In this document: piece by piece, positions 1-8,121 of the stretch | Layout: each line of letters opens with the position of its first letter | How positions within the stretch are numbered: position 1 is the stretch's first letter | Assembly (NCBI GenBank): GCA_964392455.1 | Contig: CAYMPG010000003.1 | Location: 40,540-104,539 of the forward strand | Length of the DNA stretch: 64,000 bases | From: SFEL01 sp964392455 | GTDB taxonomy: Bacteria; Bacillota; Clostridia; Christensenellales; CAG-138 | Reading direction: 5' to 3' | Made by a program: the position numbers and the translations under genes | Notes under the pieces: model-generated | The model's input: only the letters and a program-made list of their open reading frames with translations | The model's database searches: none | What the model was told of the DNA's origin: nothing

Positions 1-466
1 GGGCTCTGCGGGTGCTTAAGGCCGTACGCACCTTTTTTGAAATATCCTCTGCATACTGGGCATTCATAAGGTTAACAACTGGAAGCCTTATGCCATCATA
101 TGGGCTCGTGACGCTATCCATATTGTCATTGATGGCGATAAAGCGCACGCCAAGGCGGGGAAATACCCGCTCAAGATATTCACCCGCCAGTATAAGGTCG
201 CGGCCAAAGCGGCTAAGGTCCTTTACCACCACGCAATCTATGCAGCCCGCCTCGATATCCCGAATCATCTCATTAAAGGCAGGCCGGTCAAAGCATACGC
301 CGGAATAGCCATCATCGGAATAATGCCCTGCTATGCTCAGCTCTTCGCTGCGGAGGCAATACTCCTCCAGTAGCTGCCGCTGCACCCGTATGCTTTCGCT
401 GGGCGCATCCTCCCCATCCTCCCTGGATACCCTTTCATACAGAGCCGCCCTGTATACCTTCTGCAT
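1..466 (-). CDS. Serine recombinase, N-terminal part (cut by left edge)
   Basis: The reading frame starts at an ATG (464-466) and stays open to the left edge, giving about 155 residues. It has the resolvase/invertase catalytic domain: a Y-E-R-V-S stretch places the nucleophilic serine at residue 14, followed by the DLSRFGRD motif and a NDN-x-DS stretch. It starts 2 bases after the stop of the upstream recombinase, so the two are co-transcribed. The proteins are clearly related but not identical. Tandem large serine recombinases are common in Clostridia transposons and integrative elements, where both may be needed for excision and insertion. The recombinase and zinc-ribbon domains lie outside the window. 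I am sure of the family; target site and element type are unknown. Confidence 0.85.
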   Translation of the reverse strand, partial: MQKVYRAALYERVSREDGEDAPSESIRVQRQLLEEYCLRSEELSIAGHYSDDGYSGVCFDRPAFNEMIRDIEAGCIDCVVVKDLSRFGRDLILAGEYLERVFPRLGVRFIAINDNMDSVTSPYDGIRLPVVNLMNAQYAEDISKKVRTALSTRRA

Positions 467-468
467 GG

Positions 469-2040
469 CTATGCATCATCCCGAGAGCAGGCCCCGGCAA
501 TATCCGAAAAGCGATAGCATATCTTTACACAGTCATCATTGTACACATATATGCCCTCCACCGTTGCAGCAAGCGTCACCCGGTCCAGCGATTCTATTCG
601 CCTCTGCTCAATGAGCTGTCCTGCCCATTTTTTACTTGGCAGGGCTTGCTGCTCCACAATCTCATTCTCCACCTGTAGCTGCCGCCTGAGGGCTTCCTCG
701 CCTGCCTCATACTCTGCCCTGTATGAAATATAATCCTCGCCGGAAAGCAGCCCGGCCTTATAATCCTCATAAAGGCTGCGGCGCAGTCTCTCCATTCGCT
801 CAATGGATTTTTGTATCCGCTCTTTTTCTGCCGTGTGCCGGGTGGGCGGCACTGTCTTTGGTATTCTTATGCTGCTCATATCAGGTATGGCTTCAAGCAT
901 GGAGTTCAGATCGCCAAGTAATATGGCCGCCACAGTGCTGCGCCATATCCTGCTGCCGGAACAGGCCCCTGTGCCATATCGCTCATAGCTGCCGCAGGAA
1001 TATTTCGCCTTTTCCCCCTTGCCACGGGACACCATGCTCCGGCCGCACAGCCCGCATTTTATAAAGCCCCTGAGCGGATCCTCCAGCACGGGGCCATGGC
1101 TCCTCTCCCTCACCTTAAGCAGCCGCTGTACCCTCTCCCACTGTTCAGCCGAGACCACCGGGTCATGGGTGTTTTGCTTAACTATCCATTTATCCCGCTC
1201 CTGCAGCCGGGCTTTGCCATGCATGGCTGGCCGGCAGTACTTTCCCTGCACCATGTGGCCTGCATATACGGGATTGCACAGTATCCTGTGAATGGTGGAA
1301 TACGTCCAGTAGGTGGTACCATCCAGCTTAAGTCCGTTTTTATAGTTTTCCCCCATAAGCCGCTTGTATTGGCTGGGGCAGGGTATACCCTCATCATTCA
1401 GTCGACGGGCAATGGCATCCTTGCCCTGGCCCCCTTCAAACATATCGTATATCCTCCTCACCACCCCTGCTGCCCCCTCGTCAATCACAAGATGGCTATG
1501 GGCCTCAGGGTCACGGCAATAGCCATAGCTGCAAAACGCCCCTATAAACTCACCCCGTCTGCGCCTTGTGTCGAAGGAGCTCCTTATCTTCCCGGAAATA
1601 TCCCTGGCGTATTGAGAATTGAATATATTCTTTATTGGCAGCATCATGTCATATGCTCCATTGATGCTGTCCACATTGTCATTTATGGCGATAAAGCGCA
1701 CGCCCTTCTGGGGCAATATGCGCTCAAGATACCTGCCGGTATCTATATAATCCCTGCCAAAGCGGCTCAAATCCTTTACGATGATACAGTTTATCCTGCC
1801 TTCCTCCACAGCCTCCATCATCTGCCTGAATGCAGGCCGTTCAAAGCTGGTGCCGGTAAAGCCGTCATCCACATAGTGGCAGGCTATCTCCATATCCTCC
1901 GCCTGATGGCAGTAGCTTTCCAGCATATTTAGCTGGCTGGTAATGCTGTCGCTCTCCGCCTTATCCCCATCCTCACGGGAGAGCCTTGCGTACAATCCGC
2001 ATCTGTAAATCTGCCGCCCGGGCTTTGCCATATCCTGCAC
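469..2040 (-). CDS. Large serine recombinase (site-specific integrase)
   Basis: A 523-residue protein with the full large-serine-recombinase layout. The catalytic resolvase domain covers about residues 12-160, with the nucleophile S21 in Y-A-R-L-S and the motif DLSRFGRD. A recombinase domain covers about 165-300, a zinc ribbon has CGLCG and a second Cys pair at about 335-370, and a coiled coil lies at about 400-455. The start is taken as a GTG at 2038-2040 because a GGAGG lies 8 bases upstream; an ATG nine bases further in is possible. It follows a small protein gene and precedes a second recombinase with a 2-base gap, forming a three-gene transcript. It presumably cuts and rejoins DNA at attachment sites of a mobile element lying to the left. 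I did not find attachment sites in the window. Confidence 0.93.
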   Translation of the reverse strand: MQDMAKPGRQIYRCGLYARLSREDGDKAESDSITSQLNMLESYCHQAEDMEIACHYVDDGFTGTSFERPAFRQMMEAVEEGRINCIIVKDLSRFGRDYIDTGRYLERILPQKGVRFIAINDNVDSINGAYDMMLPIKNIFNSQYARDISGKIRSSFDTRRRRGEFIGAFCSYGYCRDPEAHSHLVIDEGAAGVVRRIYDMFEGGQGKDAIARRLNDEGIPCPSQYKRLMGENYKNGLKLDGTTYWTYSTIHRILCNPVYAGHMVQGKYCRPAMHGKARLQERDKWIVKQNTHDPVVSAEQWERVQRLLKVRERSHGPVLEDPLRGFIKCGLCGRSMVSRGKGEKAKYSCGSYERYGTGACSGSRIWRSTVAAILLGDLNSMLEAIPDMSSIRIPKTVPPTRHTAEKERIQKSIERMERLRRSLYEDYKAGLLSGEDYISYRAEYEAGEEALRRQLQVENEIVEQQALPSKKWAGQLIEQRRIESLDRVTLAATVEGIYVYNDDCVKICYRFSDIAGACSRDDA

Positions 2041-2043
2041 AGA

Positions 2044-2175
2044 TTATGCCTCCGGCTGCCTGTCCTGGTGGGCCTTTATCAGCTCTATCACCACCTGCTC
2101 AGGGCTCTTTTCGCCGGAAAAAAACCTTACCACCTTTATGCCGCCTTCCATTTCATCGTTTGCCCGGGTATCCAT
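2044..2175 (-). CDS. Small protein upstream of the recombinases (TnpW-like?)
   Basis: A 43-codon frame begins at the ATG 2173-2175 behind a strong CCTCCTCC (minus-strand GGAGGAGG) ribosome site at 2182-2189. It ends 4 bases before the recombinase GTG. The product is hydrophilic with a GGIKVVRFFSG core and an acidic/basic helix ending in DRQPEA. Small proteins of this length sit just upstream of recombinases in Tn4451-like elements (TnpW), and the core has a similar flavour. That match is from memory and weak. Its own excellent ribosome site and tight coupling to the next gene argue that it is translated. It could be a recombination directionality factor or an accessory protein; this is inference. 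Confidence 0.6.
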   Translation of the reverse strand: MDTRANDEMEGGIKVVRFFSGEKSPEQVVIELIKAHQDRQPEA

Positions 2176-2277
2176 AGAGCGCCTCCTCCTTTTTTCTTTT
2201 ATAAATCTCTATTTCGCCCATACGGCCCATATGAATGGTTTCACAAATAAAATCCCTGGCCTGTGCTGTTTATATGC

Positions 2278-2311
2278 AAAAACCCCACGGGCTGCATTTG
2301 CACCCATGGGG
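2278..2311 (-). terminator. Rho-independent terminator after the cNMP-domain genes
   Basis: On the minus strand a 9-pair stem (CCCCATGGG with CCCGTGGGG, one G-T pair) is followed by five T. It closes the leftward transcript ending at 2348 and separates it from the recombinase element. Confidence 0.8.
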
Positions 2312-2347
2312 CTTTGCTAAATTCAATGGGCTGTCTACGGGCTGGGG

Positions 2348-2848
2348 TCAGTATATGCGCCCATTGATGTATGTATCCGATATGGCCTCCACATAGTCGT
2401 TTATAAACTTGCCAACCTTTTCCCAGAACATTCCCTCCCGGGGCTTATCTTCCTCCTCCTTCTTTACGGCCTCTGCCACCGCCCGGCAGGTCTCCAGGTA
2501 ATCTCTGGTAAGCTCCCGCGTGCGCCGGCTCAGGTTTTTCATAATGCACAGCAGCGCCTCAGGGTCATCTCCAAAGTAATCTGCAAAGGCCTCCCCGGTG
2601 ACCAGCCTGGTTTCAACATCATCCAGCGCAACTGCCGTGGCAGATCGGCGCATGGAGTCCACCAGGCCAATTATGCCCACAGTGGCGCCGGGGCCGCCCT
2701 TTACCTCGGTAAGCTTGAATTCATCCGGCATGCCGTAGTTTTTATATATGCCCACCGTGCCGCTTCGCAGGTCATACATCCACATTTCGAAGCTGCCCTC
2801 TTTATATATGACATCGCCCTTTTTAAACAGGCGGGTGGTATCTTCCAT
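2348..2848 (-). CDS. Cyclic-nucleotide-binding-domain protein, second of a tandem pair
   Basis: A 166-residue protein whose first 115 residues form a Crp/cAMP-receptor-type jelly roll: FKKGDVIYKEG, a glycine turn at SGTVGIY, then the SATAVALDD strand. No helix-turn-helix follows. The C-terminus is a helix (TRDYLETCRAV) and a charged, aromatic tail. The start is the ATG at 2846-2848 behind a GGAGG; the frame upstream of it overlaps the previous gene and is not used. It lies 1 base after the stop of a paralogous gene, so it probably arose by tandem duplication. A ligand-sensing or adaptor role is likely, but the ligand is unknown. A DNA-binding role is unlikely because the HTH is absent. Confidence 0.75.
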   Translation of the reverse strand: MEDTTRLFKKGDVIYKEGSFEMWMYDLRSGTVGIYKNYGMPDEFKLTEVKGGPGATVGIIGLVDSMRRSATAVALDDVETRLVTGEAFADYFGDDPEALLCIMKNLSRRTRELTRDYLETCRAVAEAVKKEEEDKPREGMFWEKVGKFINDYVEAISDTYINGRIY

Positions 2849-2849
2849 T

Positions 2850-3275
2850 TTACTTTTCCTCCACTGCCTTTTCCCCTTGTGAGCTAAGAGCCTCTGCAAG
2901 GGCACTGCGGGCCTCCATGTAATCTCTGGTGATATCACGGATGCGCCTGCACATATTCTGTATAATATCCACCACCCTCTCAGGCCGCTCATTCAGATAA
3001 AACCTGAAGGTCTCTCTTGTGATTATCTCAAGCCTCGTTTCCCCATCCATGGCTATTGCCGTGGCGCTGTGAGGCACCTGATCCACAAAGCTCATTTCTC
3101 CAAACACCTCATCGCCACGGCGCAGAGCCAGCATTTTTTCATTCTCCGTGCCGTAGTCCACATATATGCCCACGCTGCCCCAGCGTATATCATACATACA
3201 CTCGGCAGGCTCTCCCTGCCTGAATATTATCTCTCCCTTTTTATAGGTTCTATATTCCCTGCTTGATGCTGCCAC
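2850..3275 (-). CDS. Cyclic-nucleotide-binding-domain protein, first of a tandem pair
   Basis: A 141-residue protein with one cNMP-binding fold (YKKGEIIFRQGEPAECMYDI, then GDEVFGEMSFVD and SATAIAMD). This is closer to the Crp consensus than its downstream paralogue: the GEMSF stretch is the place where Crp proteins bind the phosphate of the nucleotide. The usual Arg of that cassette appears to be replaced (HSATA), so cAMP binding is doubtful. It ends in a short helix and charged tail with no HTH. The start is a GTG at 3273-3275; an ATG 22 bases upstream is out of frame. The stop lies 1 base before the next start. Function is not known beyond the fold. Confidence 0.75.
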   Translation of the reverse strand: MAASSREYRTYKKGEIIFRQGEPAECMYDIRWGSVGIYVDYGTENEKMLALRRGDEVFGEMSFVDQVPHSATAIAMDGETRLEIITRETFRFYLNERPERVVDIIQNMCRRIRDITRDYMEARSALAEALSSQGEKAVEEK

Positions 3276-3320
3276 CCTGCAAATTCCTGCCTTTCATAAT
3301 GCTGCCTGTCAAATGCCCTT

Positions 3321-3854
3321 TTACACGCGCCTGCCCATATCATAGGCATCCGCCATGGCCTTTGTACCCTTTATTTCTCCCTTTTCATAAACGCCCATGC
3401 CGCATATCACGCCCATTTCCCTTGCGCCCTCTATGCAGTCAGCATAGCCTCTCAGGCAGGCCAGCGGCGTATCCGCAGAAGCCAGCTCCTCATCCGCCGC
3501 AGTCACTATATAATACAGATCCTTGTCCTTTACCTCAGTCCAGCGGGCGACAGTTCTATCAATAAGTGCCTTAAGCTGGGCGCTGATGGAATAAAAGTAG
3601 ACGGGGCTTGCAAGCAGGATAACATCTGCATCTATCATCTTTTGCAGCACCTGACCCATATCGTCATCTATAACGCAGCTTCCTTTTTTACAGGCATAGC
3701 AGCCCCTGCAAAACCCTATATTTTTCTCGGCCACCCTTATCTTCTCCACGGTATGGCCCATTTCCATTGCACCCCGCATAAATTCATCGCAGAGCATATC
3801 AGAATTGCCGCCCTTTCGGGGACTGCCGGACAGTATCAATACATTTTTACCCAT
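3321..3854 (-). CDS. Iron-sulfur flavoprotein / NADPH-dependent FMN reductase family
   Basis: A 177-residue flavodoxin-like protein. The FMN phosphate loop is GSPRKGGNSD (residues 10-19). Four cysteines C49, C52, C55 and C60 make the compact CX2CX2CX4C cluster typical of iron-sulfur flavoproteins of anaerobes. SPVYFYSISAQLKALIDR near residue 90-107 is the conserved flavin-side segment. The start is the ATG at 3852-3854, behind a GGAGG 7 bases upstream; an in-frame ATG 21 bases earlier lacks such a site. These proteins move electrons between ferredoxin and quinone- or nitro-type acceptors, and some handle O2 or peroxide. It stands alone, so the partner is unknown. Confidence 0.85.
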   Translation of the reverse strand: MGKNVLILSGSPRKGGNSDMLCDEFMRGAMEMGHTVEKIRVAEKNIGFCRGCYACKKGSCVIDDDMGQVLQKMIDADVILLASPVYFYSISAQLKALIDRTVARWTEVKDKDLYYIVTAADEELASADTPLACLRGYADCIEGAREMGVICGMGVYEKGEIKGTKAMADAYDMGRRV

Positions 3855-4025
3855 TTTATTGCCTCCACTTATCATACTGGCTGCATCACACAGCCTCTGC
3901 CCCCATAGCTCGAGCGCACCTTAAATATACAATGAAACGCCTCTGCATTTCAACAGTCTTCCGTCTGAAGCCTGTCTTAAAATGCCCCATATTCCATACA
4001 TGCTTTTCCATCCACATTATCAGCC

Positions 4026-4607
4026 TCAGCATGGGAAGACGACAAGACTCCATTCATACTGGAAACGCTGGATAAATACGGCATAAAGGCCACATTCTTC
4101 CTCTGCGGTTTTTGGGTGGAGGCATACCCCGATGAGGTAAAGCAGATATTCGAGGCCGGCCACCAGCTTGGCAATCATACCTCCACTCACCCTCACATGA
4201 ACCAGCTCTCGGTCTCCGAGATAAAAAAGGAGCTCACCCATTTTGACGACATGGTGGAAAAGCTCACCGGCCAGCGCACCACCGCCTTTAGAGCCCCCTA
4301 CGGCGAATATAACGACACCGTTATCACCACCGTAAGGGATATGGGGTATGAAGTATACCAGTGGAGCATTGACACCATCGACTGGCGGGAGGAGCGCAGC
4401 GCACAGACCATACTGGATACGGTGCTGCCAAAGCTGCACGATGGCTGCATAATCCTCTGCCACAACAATGGCTATAAAATAAAGGAGTATCTTCCTGCGC
4501 TCATTGAAGCAGCCCAGGGACAGGGATACAAATTCGTTACGGTAAGCGAGCTCACGCTCAGCGGCAATACCATAATAGATGTAAACGGGGTGCAGAAGGC
4601 GGCATAA
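4026..4607 (+). pseudogene. Polysaccharide deacetylase, 5'-truncated remnant
   Basis: The frame reads as the NodB domain of polysaccharide deacetylases. It has AWEDDKTPFILETLDKYG, the zinc-binding HTSTH motif, the RAPYG motif, the DTIDW motif and the final histidine in IILCHNN. The first motif, which should hold the catalytic Asp just before AW, is missing: the frame reads ASAW. Upstream the frame runs to a TAA at about 3973-3975 with no ATG, GTG or TTG start. The first start-like codon is a GTG at 4116, inside the domain. The N-terminal part, including any signal peptide, is therefore lost, and the protein would lack its catalytic base. The remaining frame has no stop codons, so decay seems recent. 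Confidence 0.75.
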
Positions 4608-4681
4608 TAGTCTCCCCCACTATATCGTCCAAACGCAGTCACATTATTGCTGCAAAGTAGCCTGTTTGTCACTTTATAGGA

Positions 4682-4708
4682 AGGGGCTGGAATACTCTTC
4701 CAGTCCCT
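4682..4708 (+). terminator. Hairpin after the deacetylase remnant
   Basis: An 11-pair stem (AGGGGCTGGAA with TTCCAGTCCCT, one G-T pair) and a 5-base loop. The T tract after it is poor, so it may be a weak terminator or a remnant. Confidence 0.45.
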
Positions 4709-4922
4709 AGATATGTTCTTAAATAAATCTGCGGCCAGTCATGGGCTGCCTCCCACCTCAGATTATCCACAACATTATCCGGAGCTTTACCTTGTCTTTA
4801 TACTAATAAACAGAGAACGTCATGTCTTTTTTCGGCAGCATGCACAAATAATCTTCTAACGGCAGCTTCGAAATACGCATATAGCCAGCAATGCCTATTA
4901 CCACATATATCTGAACAAACTC

Positions 4923-4955
4923 AAAAGGAGCGTCCCTTTATGACACTCCTTTTTT
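4923..4955 (-). terminator. Terminator of the long sugar operon
   Basis: A 10-pair stem (AAGGAGTGTC with GACGCTCCTT on the minus strand, one mismatch) is flanked by T runs on both strands. It lies just past the last gene of the operon, so it ends the leftward transcript. It may also act rightward. Confidence 0.7.
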
Positions 4956-4993
4956 ATTTCTAACTGTCAGCACATGGTCTAATAATAATATCC

Positions 4994-5944
4994 TTACATC
5001 TCCGCCCATCCATGCAGCTTCTTTAATCCACACTCTGCCACAGCCGCACCACCCATAAGACCGCCAAACTGGCCAAACCGGGTAGGCTGAATGACTAGAT
5101 GACGATTTGCATTTTTGTAAATGGACTGATCAATCTTTTGCAGCATGGCCTCTTTAAACAAATCAAATGACAGGCTCACACCTCCGCCTATTATCACCTT
5201 GCTGGGATTTAATATATTGCATGCCGCAGCCAACGCCTTGCCAATATAGTATCCCTCCAGGCGATACGTTTCCAGCGCTGTTTCATTGCCTCTACGTGCA
5301 AGGCCAGCTATAAGCTCTGCATTTGCCGGTATACCATCTATCAGCTCAGGGCCACCCAGCTCAATAAAGTTTCTCGCAATGGCAGGCCCGGCAGCATACA
5401 TTTCCAGGCAGCCCCTTGCGCCGCAATTGCATCGTCTCCCGCCATCCACTACAGTAACGTGGCCAAGCTCGCCTGCATTTCCCGCCATACCGTAGTATAT
5501 TCTGTCTTTCATAAACACTGCGCCGCCGCAGCCATTTGAAACAGTAAGATATACAAAGTCCGTTACATCGCGGCATTGGCCATACAGTCTTTCTGCCAAA
5601 GCGCATGCCTGACCATCATTGTCAATATAGGCCGGCAGATTAAATGCCTCCGTGAGTTCGGCTGCCACGTTTATGCCTCCCACACCTGAAAAACACGCCT
5701 CTACCCATACGCCATTGGCCGGGTCTGCCAGGCCCGGGATAGTTACCCCTATTGCCACAGGCAGCAGTTCACCATGTATTTTCAAAAGCTCTTTGGCAGA
5801 GGCTATTATGCTGTGCATTATTCCTCTCCCTGTAAGCTCTTTCCATTCGCCTCTGATACTGTCCACGATGTTTCCATAGCCATCCACCAGCCCAACAATA
5901 TATTTTGAGCCGCCTATGTCTATAGATAATACAACATCTCTCAT
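4994..5944 (-). CDS. ROK-family sugar kinase
   Basis: A 316-residue ROK protein without an N-terminal HTH, so a kinase and not a repressor. The ATP phosphate loop is DIGGSK (residues 9-14). A ND pair in the YIDNDGQA segment is the catalytic Asp region. The ROK zinc site is present: a histidine in GELGHV followed by CNCGARGCLE. It would phosphorylate a sugar in the cytoplasm using ATP; glucose, N-acetylglucosamine, mannose and allose are known substrates in this family. The ATG at 5942-5944 is chosen because GGGGGGAG lies just upstream. It is the last gene of the operon headed by the ROK repressor at 16324-17496 and probably acts on the sugar imported by the ABC system encoded within it. Confidence 0.88.
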   Translation of the reverse strand: MRDVVLSIDIGGSKYIVGLVDGYGNIVDSIRGEWKELTGRGIMHSIIASAKELLKIHGELLPVAIGVTIPGLADPANGVWVEACFSGVGGINVAAELTEAFNLPAYIDNDGQACALAERLYGQCRDVTDFVYLTVSNGCGGAVFMKDRIYYGMAGNAGELGHVTVVDGGRRCNCGARGCLEMYAAGPAIARNFIELGGPELIDGIPANAELIAGLARRGNETALETYRLEGYYIGKALAAACNILNPSKVIIGGGVSLSFDLFKEAMLQKIDQSIYKNANRHLVIQPTRFGQFGGLMGGAAVAECGLKKLHGWAEM

Positions 5945-6037
5945 GTACTCTCCCCCCACCCATTAAGACACGCAAGCCCCGGTATGCCCGAGGCTTGCAA
6001 ACCTGTTCTGTAATTTTTATTCTTTCACAATTTACCC

Positions 6038-7027
6038 TTATTCTGTTTTTAGGGCCGAATCGAATGCGATATCAGAGGGTTCAAAGTTTATCTTTTTTGT
6101 AAACTCATAAGCCTCAGTAGCTCCAAAGGTGCGCTCCATTCCACTATCCTCCCATTCCACAGAAAGGGGACCATGATAGCCCATCTGGTTCAGTTCGCGA
6201 ATGATGCCATCAAAATCCACATTGCCATGGCCCAGAGACACAAAGTTCCAGCCGCGGCGGGTATCGCCAAATTCTATATGGCTGCCCAGTATACCTGCCC
6301 GTCCGTCCAAAGTGACCTTAACATCTTTCATATGTACATGATATATCCTGTTTGAAAAATCGCGCAGGAATACGCAGGGATTTACCCCCTGCCATACAAG
6401 ATGAGAGGGATCAAAATTAAGTCCCAGGGTAGGACGGTGATCAAACACTTCAAACAGCTTCTGTGTGCTGTAATAATCAAATGCTATCTCCGTAGGATGC
6501 ACTTCCAACGCAAACTTCACGCCACATCTGTCAAATTCGTCAAATATGGGAGTCCACAGCTCTTTTATCTTCGCAAAGCCGGCATCTACCATACTCTGGG
6601 GGGTCTGCGGGAAAGAATACCAATAATACCATATGGGAGAGCCCAAAAAACCGGTAACTACCTTTATGCCCAATTTATGTGCGGCCCTTGCTACCACCTT
6701 CATTTCCTCTATAGCCCATTCCCTTATGGCCTCTGGCTTGCCCGAAAGAGCCGCAGGGGCAAAATTATCCAGGCGTTCATCCCAGTTATCACCCACGCAC
6801 TGTCCTACAAGATGTGCACCAAGTGCCCAGCACTGTAAGCCATATTTTGCCAGGGTAGCCTTAAAGCTTTCAGCATAGCCGTCATCATCCACGACCTTAT
6901 GTACGTCCAGATGGGCATGACATGCTATCTCCAGCCCGTCATAACCGATCTCACTTGTAAGCTTACAAAGTTCCTCCAGGGACATATCGCCAAACTGTCC
7001 TGTTGTTATGGTGATGGGTCGTTTCAT
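6038..7027 (-). CDS. Sugar phosphate isomerase/epimerase (xylose-isomerase-like TIM barrel)
   Basis: A 329-residue AP-endonuclease-2-type TIM barrel. Likely metal ligands lie at the ends of the strands: Glu in KFALEVHPTE, Asp/His in NFDPSHLVWQ, His in IYHVHMKD and Glu in SVEWED. Family members interconvert keto- and aldo-sugars, epimerise, or act as dehydratases and keto-sugar hydrolases. These proteins are often paired with Gfo/Idh/MocA oxidoreductases, as here: the oxidoreductase lies 10 bases upstream. The pair suggests that a keto-intermediate is made by oxidation and then rearranged. The exact reaction cannot be read from sequence. Confidence 0.85.
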   Translation of the reverse strand: MKRPITITTGQFGDMSLEELCKLTSEIGYDGLEIACHAHLDVHKVVDDDGYAESFKATLAKYGLQCWALGAHLVGQCVGDNWDERLDNFAPAALSGKPEAIREWAIEEMKVVARAAHKLGIKVVTGFLGSPIWYYWYSFPQTPQSMVDAGFAKIKELWTPIFDEFDRCGVKFALEVHPTEIAFDYYSTQKLFEVFDHRPTLGLNFDPSHLVWQGVNPCVFLRDFSNRIYHVHMKDVKVTLDGRAGILGSHIEFGDTRRGWNFVSLGHGNVDFDGIIRELNQMGYHGPLSVEWEDSGMERTFGATEAYEFTKKINFEPSDIAFDSALKTE

Positions 7028-7037
7028 GAGTGCCTCC

Positions 7038-8078
7038 TTACTTTATCTCTACCGCTCTGCCGGTTCTTGCAGATTCCTCGTTGGCAAAAATCACCTTCAT
7101 GGCATGCATTGCACTCTCGCCGCTGATGGCAGGAGGAGTATTGGTAACTATGCTGTCCACAAATGCATCTATGACACCAGTAGAAGTACGGCCACCGGTA
7201 GTCTGCTCCTTGTTAGACGTAAGCAAATCCAGCTCGTAGGGTATCACCTCTCCATCCTTCTTTTCCACTATGAGGGAATACCGAGGATCATCGTAGAGGC
7301 GCAGCACGCCACCCTCCATGAATATCTTAGTGGAATTATCCTCTGCACCATAATTGGTCCAGCTTACATGCATGGTACCCACTACGCCATCCTCCATTGT
7401 ATAGATGGCATAAGCATTGTCATCCACGCTTATGGGAGTACCATCTGACATGGTCTTATGAAGCGTAGCCAGCACAGCGCTGGTCTTAACAATTCGCTTG
7501 CCAGTGAGGTAATGGATAAGGTCTGTTTTATGTACGCCAAGGTCTGCCATTACGCCAAAGAAAGCCACCTTTTTATCAAAAAACCATGAATCCTTCTTGC
7601 CAGTCCACCCTTCAGGGCCTGGATGAGCGAAGTGGGTAGCAAAGGTTATGACACGGCCCATCTCTCCGCTCTGGATTATGTCATGAGCCTTTACATGTGC
7701 CTTTGCGAGGCGCTGATTCTGGCCTATCATAAGGAACTTACCCGCTTCCTTTGCAGCCTGTACCATAGCTTCACAATCTTCAGGAGTAGTAGCCATAGGC
7801 TTTTCACACAGAACATGCTTGCCAGCCTTCAAAGCCTGTATGGCAGTCTGTGCATGATATGCGTTGGCAACGCATACACTCACCGCATCCACATCAGAAG
7901 CCAGCAGCTCCTCTATGGAGCCATATGCTTTTGCGCCATACTGCTTTGCCATTGCCTCGGCCTTTTCCGGCACTACATCGAAAAAGGCAGCCAGCTCACA
8001 ATTCGGGTTTTCTGCATACTCAGGAGCATGCCTTACCTCAGTAATCTTTCCGCAGCCAATTATACCAACCTTCAGCAT
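7038..8078 (-). CDS. Gfo/Idh/MocA-family oxidoreductase
   Basis: A 346-residue two-domain NAD(P)-dependent dehydrogenase. The Rossmann motif GIIGCGKI is at residues 5-12. The family signature EKP sits in LCEKPMATT at about residue 94, with the Lys as the catalytic/cofactor residue. The C-terminal half carries the substrate domain with GVHKTDLIHYL, where the D and H are the usual catalytic pair. It oxidises or reduces a hydroxyl on a sugar or inositol-type ring. It lies between the ABC permease and the isomerase in the operon. Upstream AGAAAGGATAT fits a ribosome site for the ATG at 8076-8078. Confidence 0.9.
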   Translation of the reverse strand: MLKVGIIGCGKITEVRHAPEYAENPNCELAAFFDVVPEKAEAMAKQYGAKAYGSIEELLASDVDAVSVCVANAYHAQTAIQALKAGKHVLCEKPMATTPEDCEAMVQAAKEAGKFLMIGQNQRLAKAHVKAHDIIQSGEMGRVITFATHFAHPGPEGWTGKKDSWFFDKKVAFFGVMADLGVHKTDLIHYLTGKRIVKTSAVLATLHKTMSDGTPISVDDNAYAIYTMEDGVVGTMHVSWTNYGAEDNSTKIFMEGGVLRLYDDPRYSLIVEKKDGEVIPYELDLLTSNKEQTTGGRTSTGVIDAFVDSIVTNTPPAISGESAMHAMKVIFANEESARTGRAVEIK

Positions 8079-8121
8079 ATCTTTATATCCTTTCTCGTAT
8101 TTTAGAGTTTACTTTCGTACT

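Larger units (their letters stand above)
4608..4993. other. Gene-free gap of 386 bases
   Basis: Apart from two hairpins listed separately, I see no convincing gene. A start-less frame on the minus strand (about 4803-4936) has a protein-like composition but no start or ribosome site. Confidence 0.5.

Noticed and set aside
4803..4936. Minus-strand frame of about 44 codons with a protein-like composition
   Set aside because: It has no start codon or ribosome site and overlaps the terminator at its beginning.
5361..5606. Out-of-frame small frames within the ROK kinase and other genes
   Set aside because: No ribosome site or protein motif, and they lie fully inside convincing genes.
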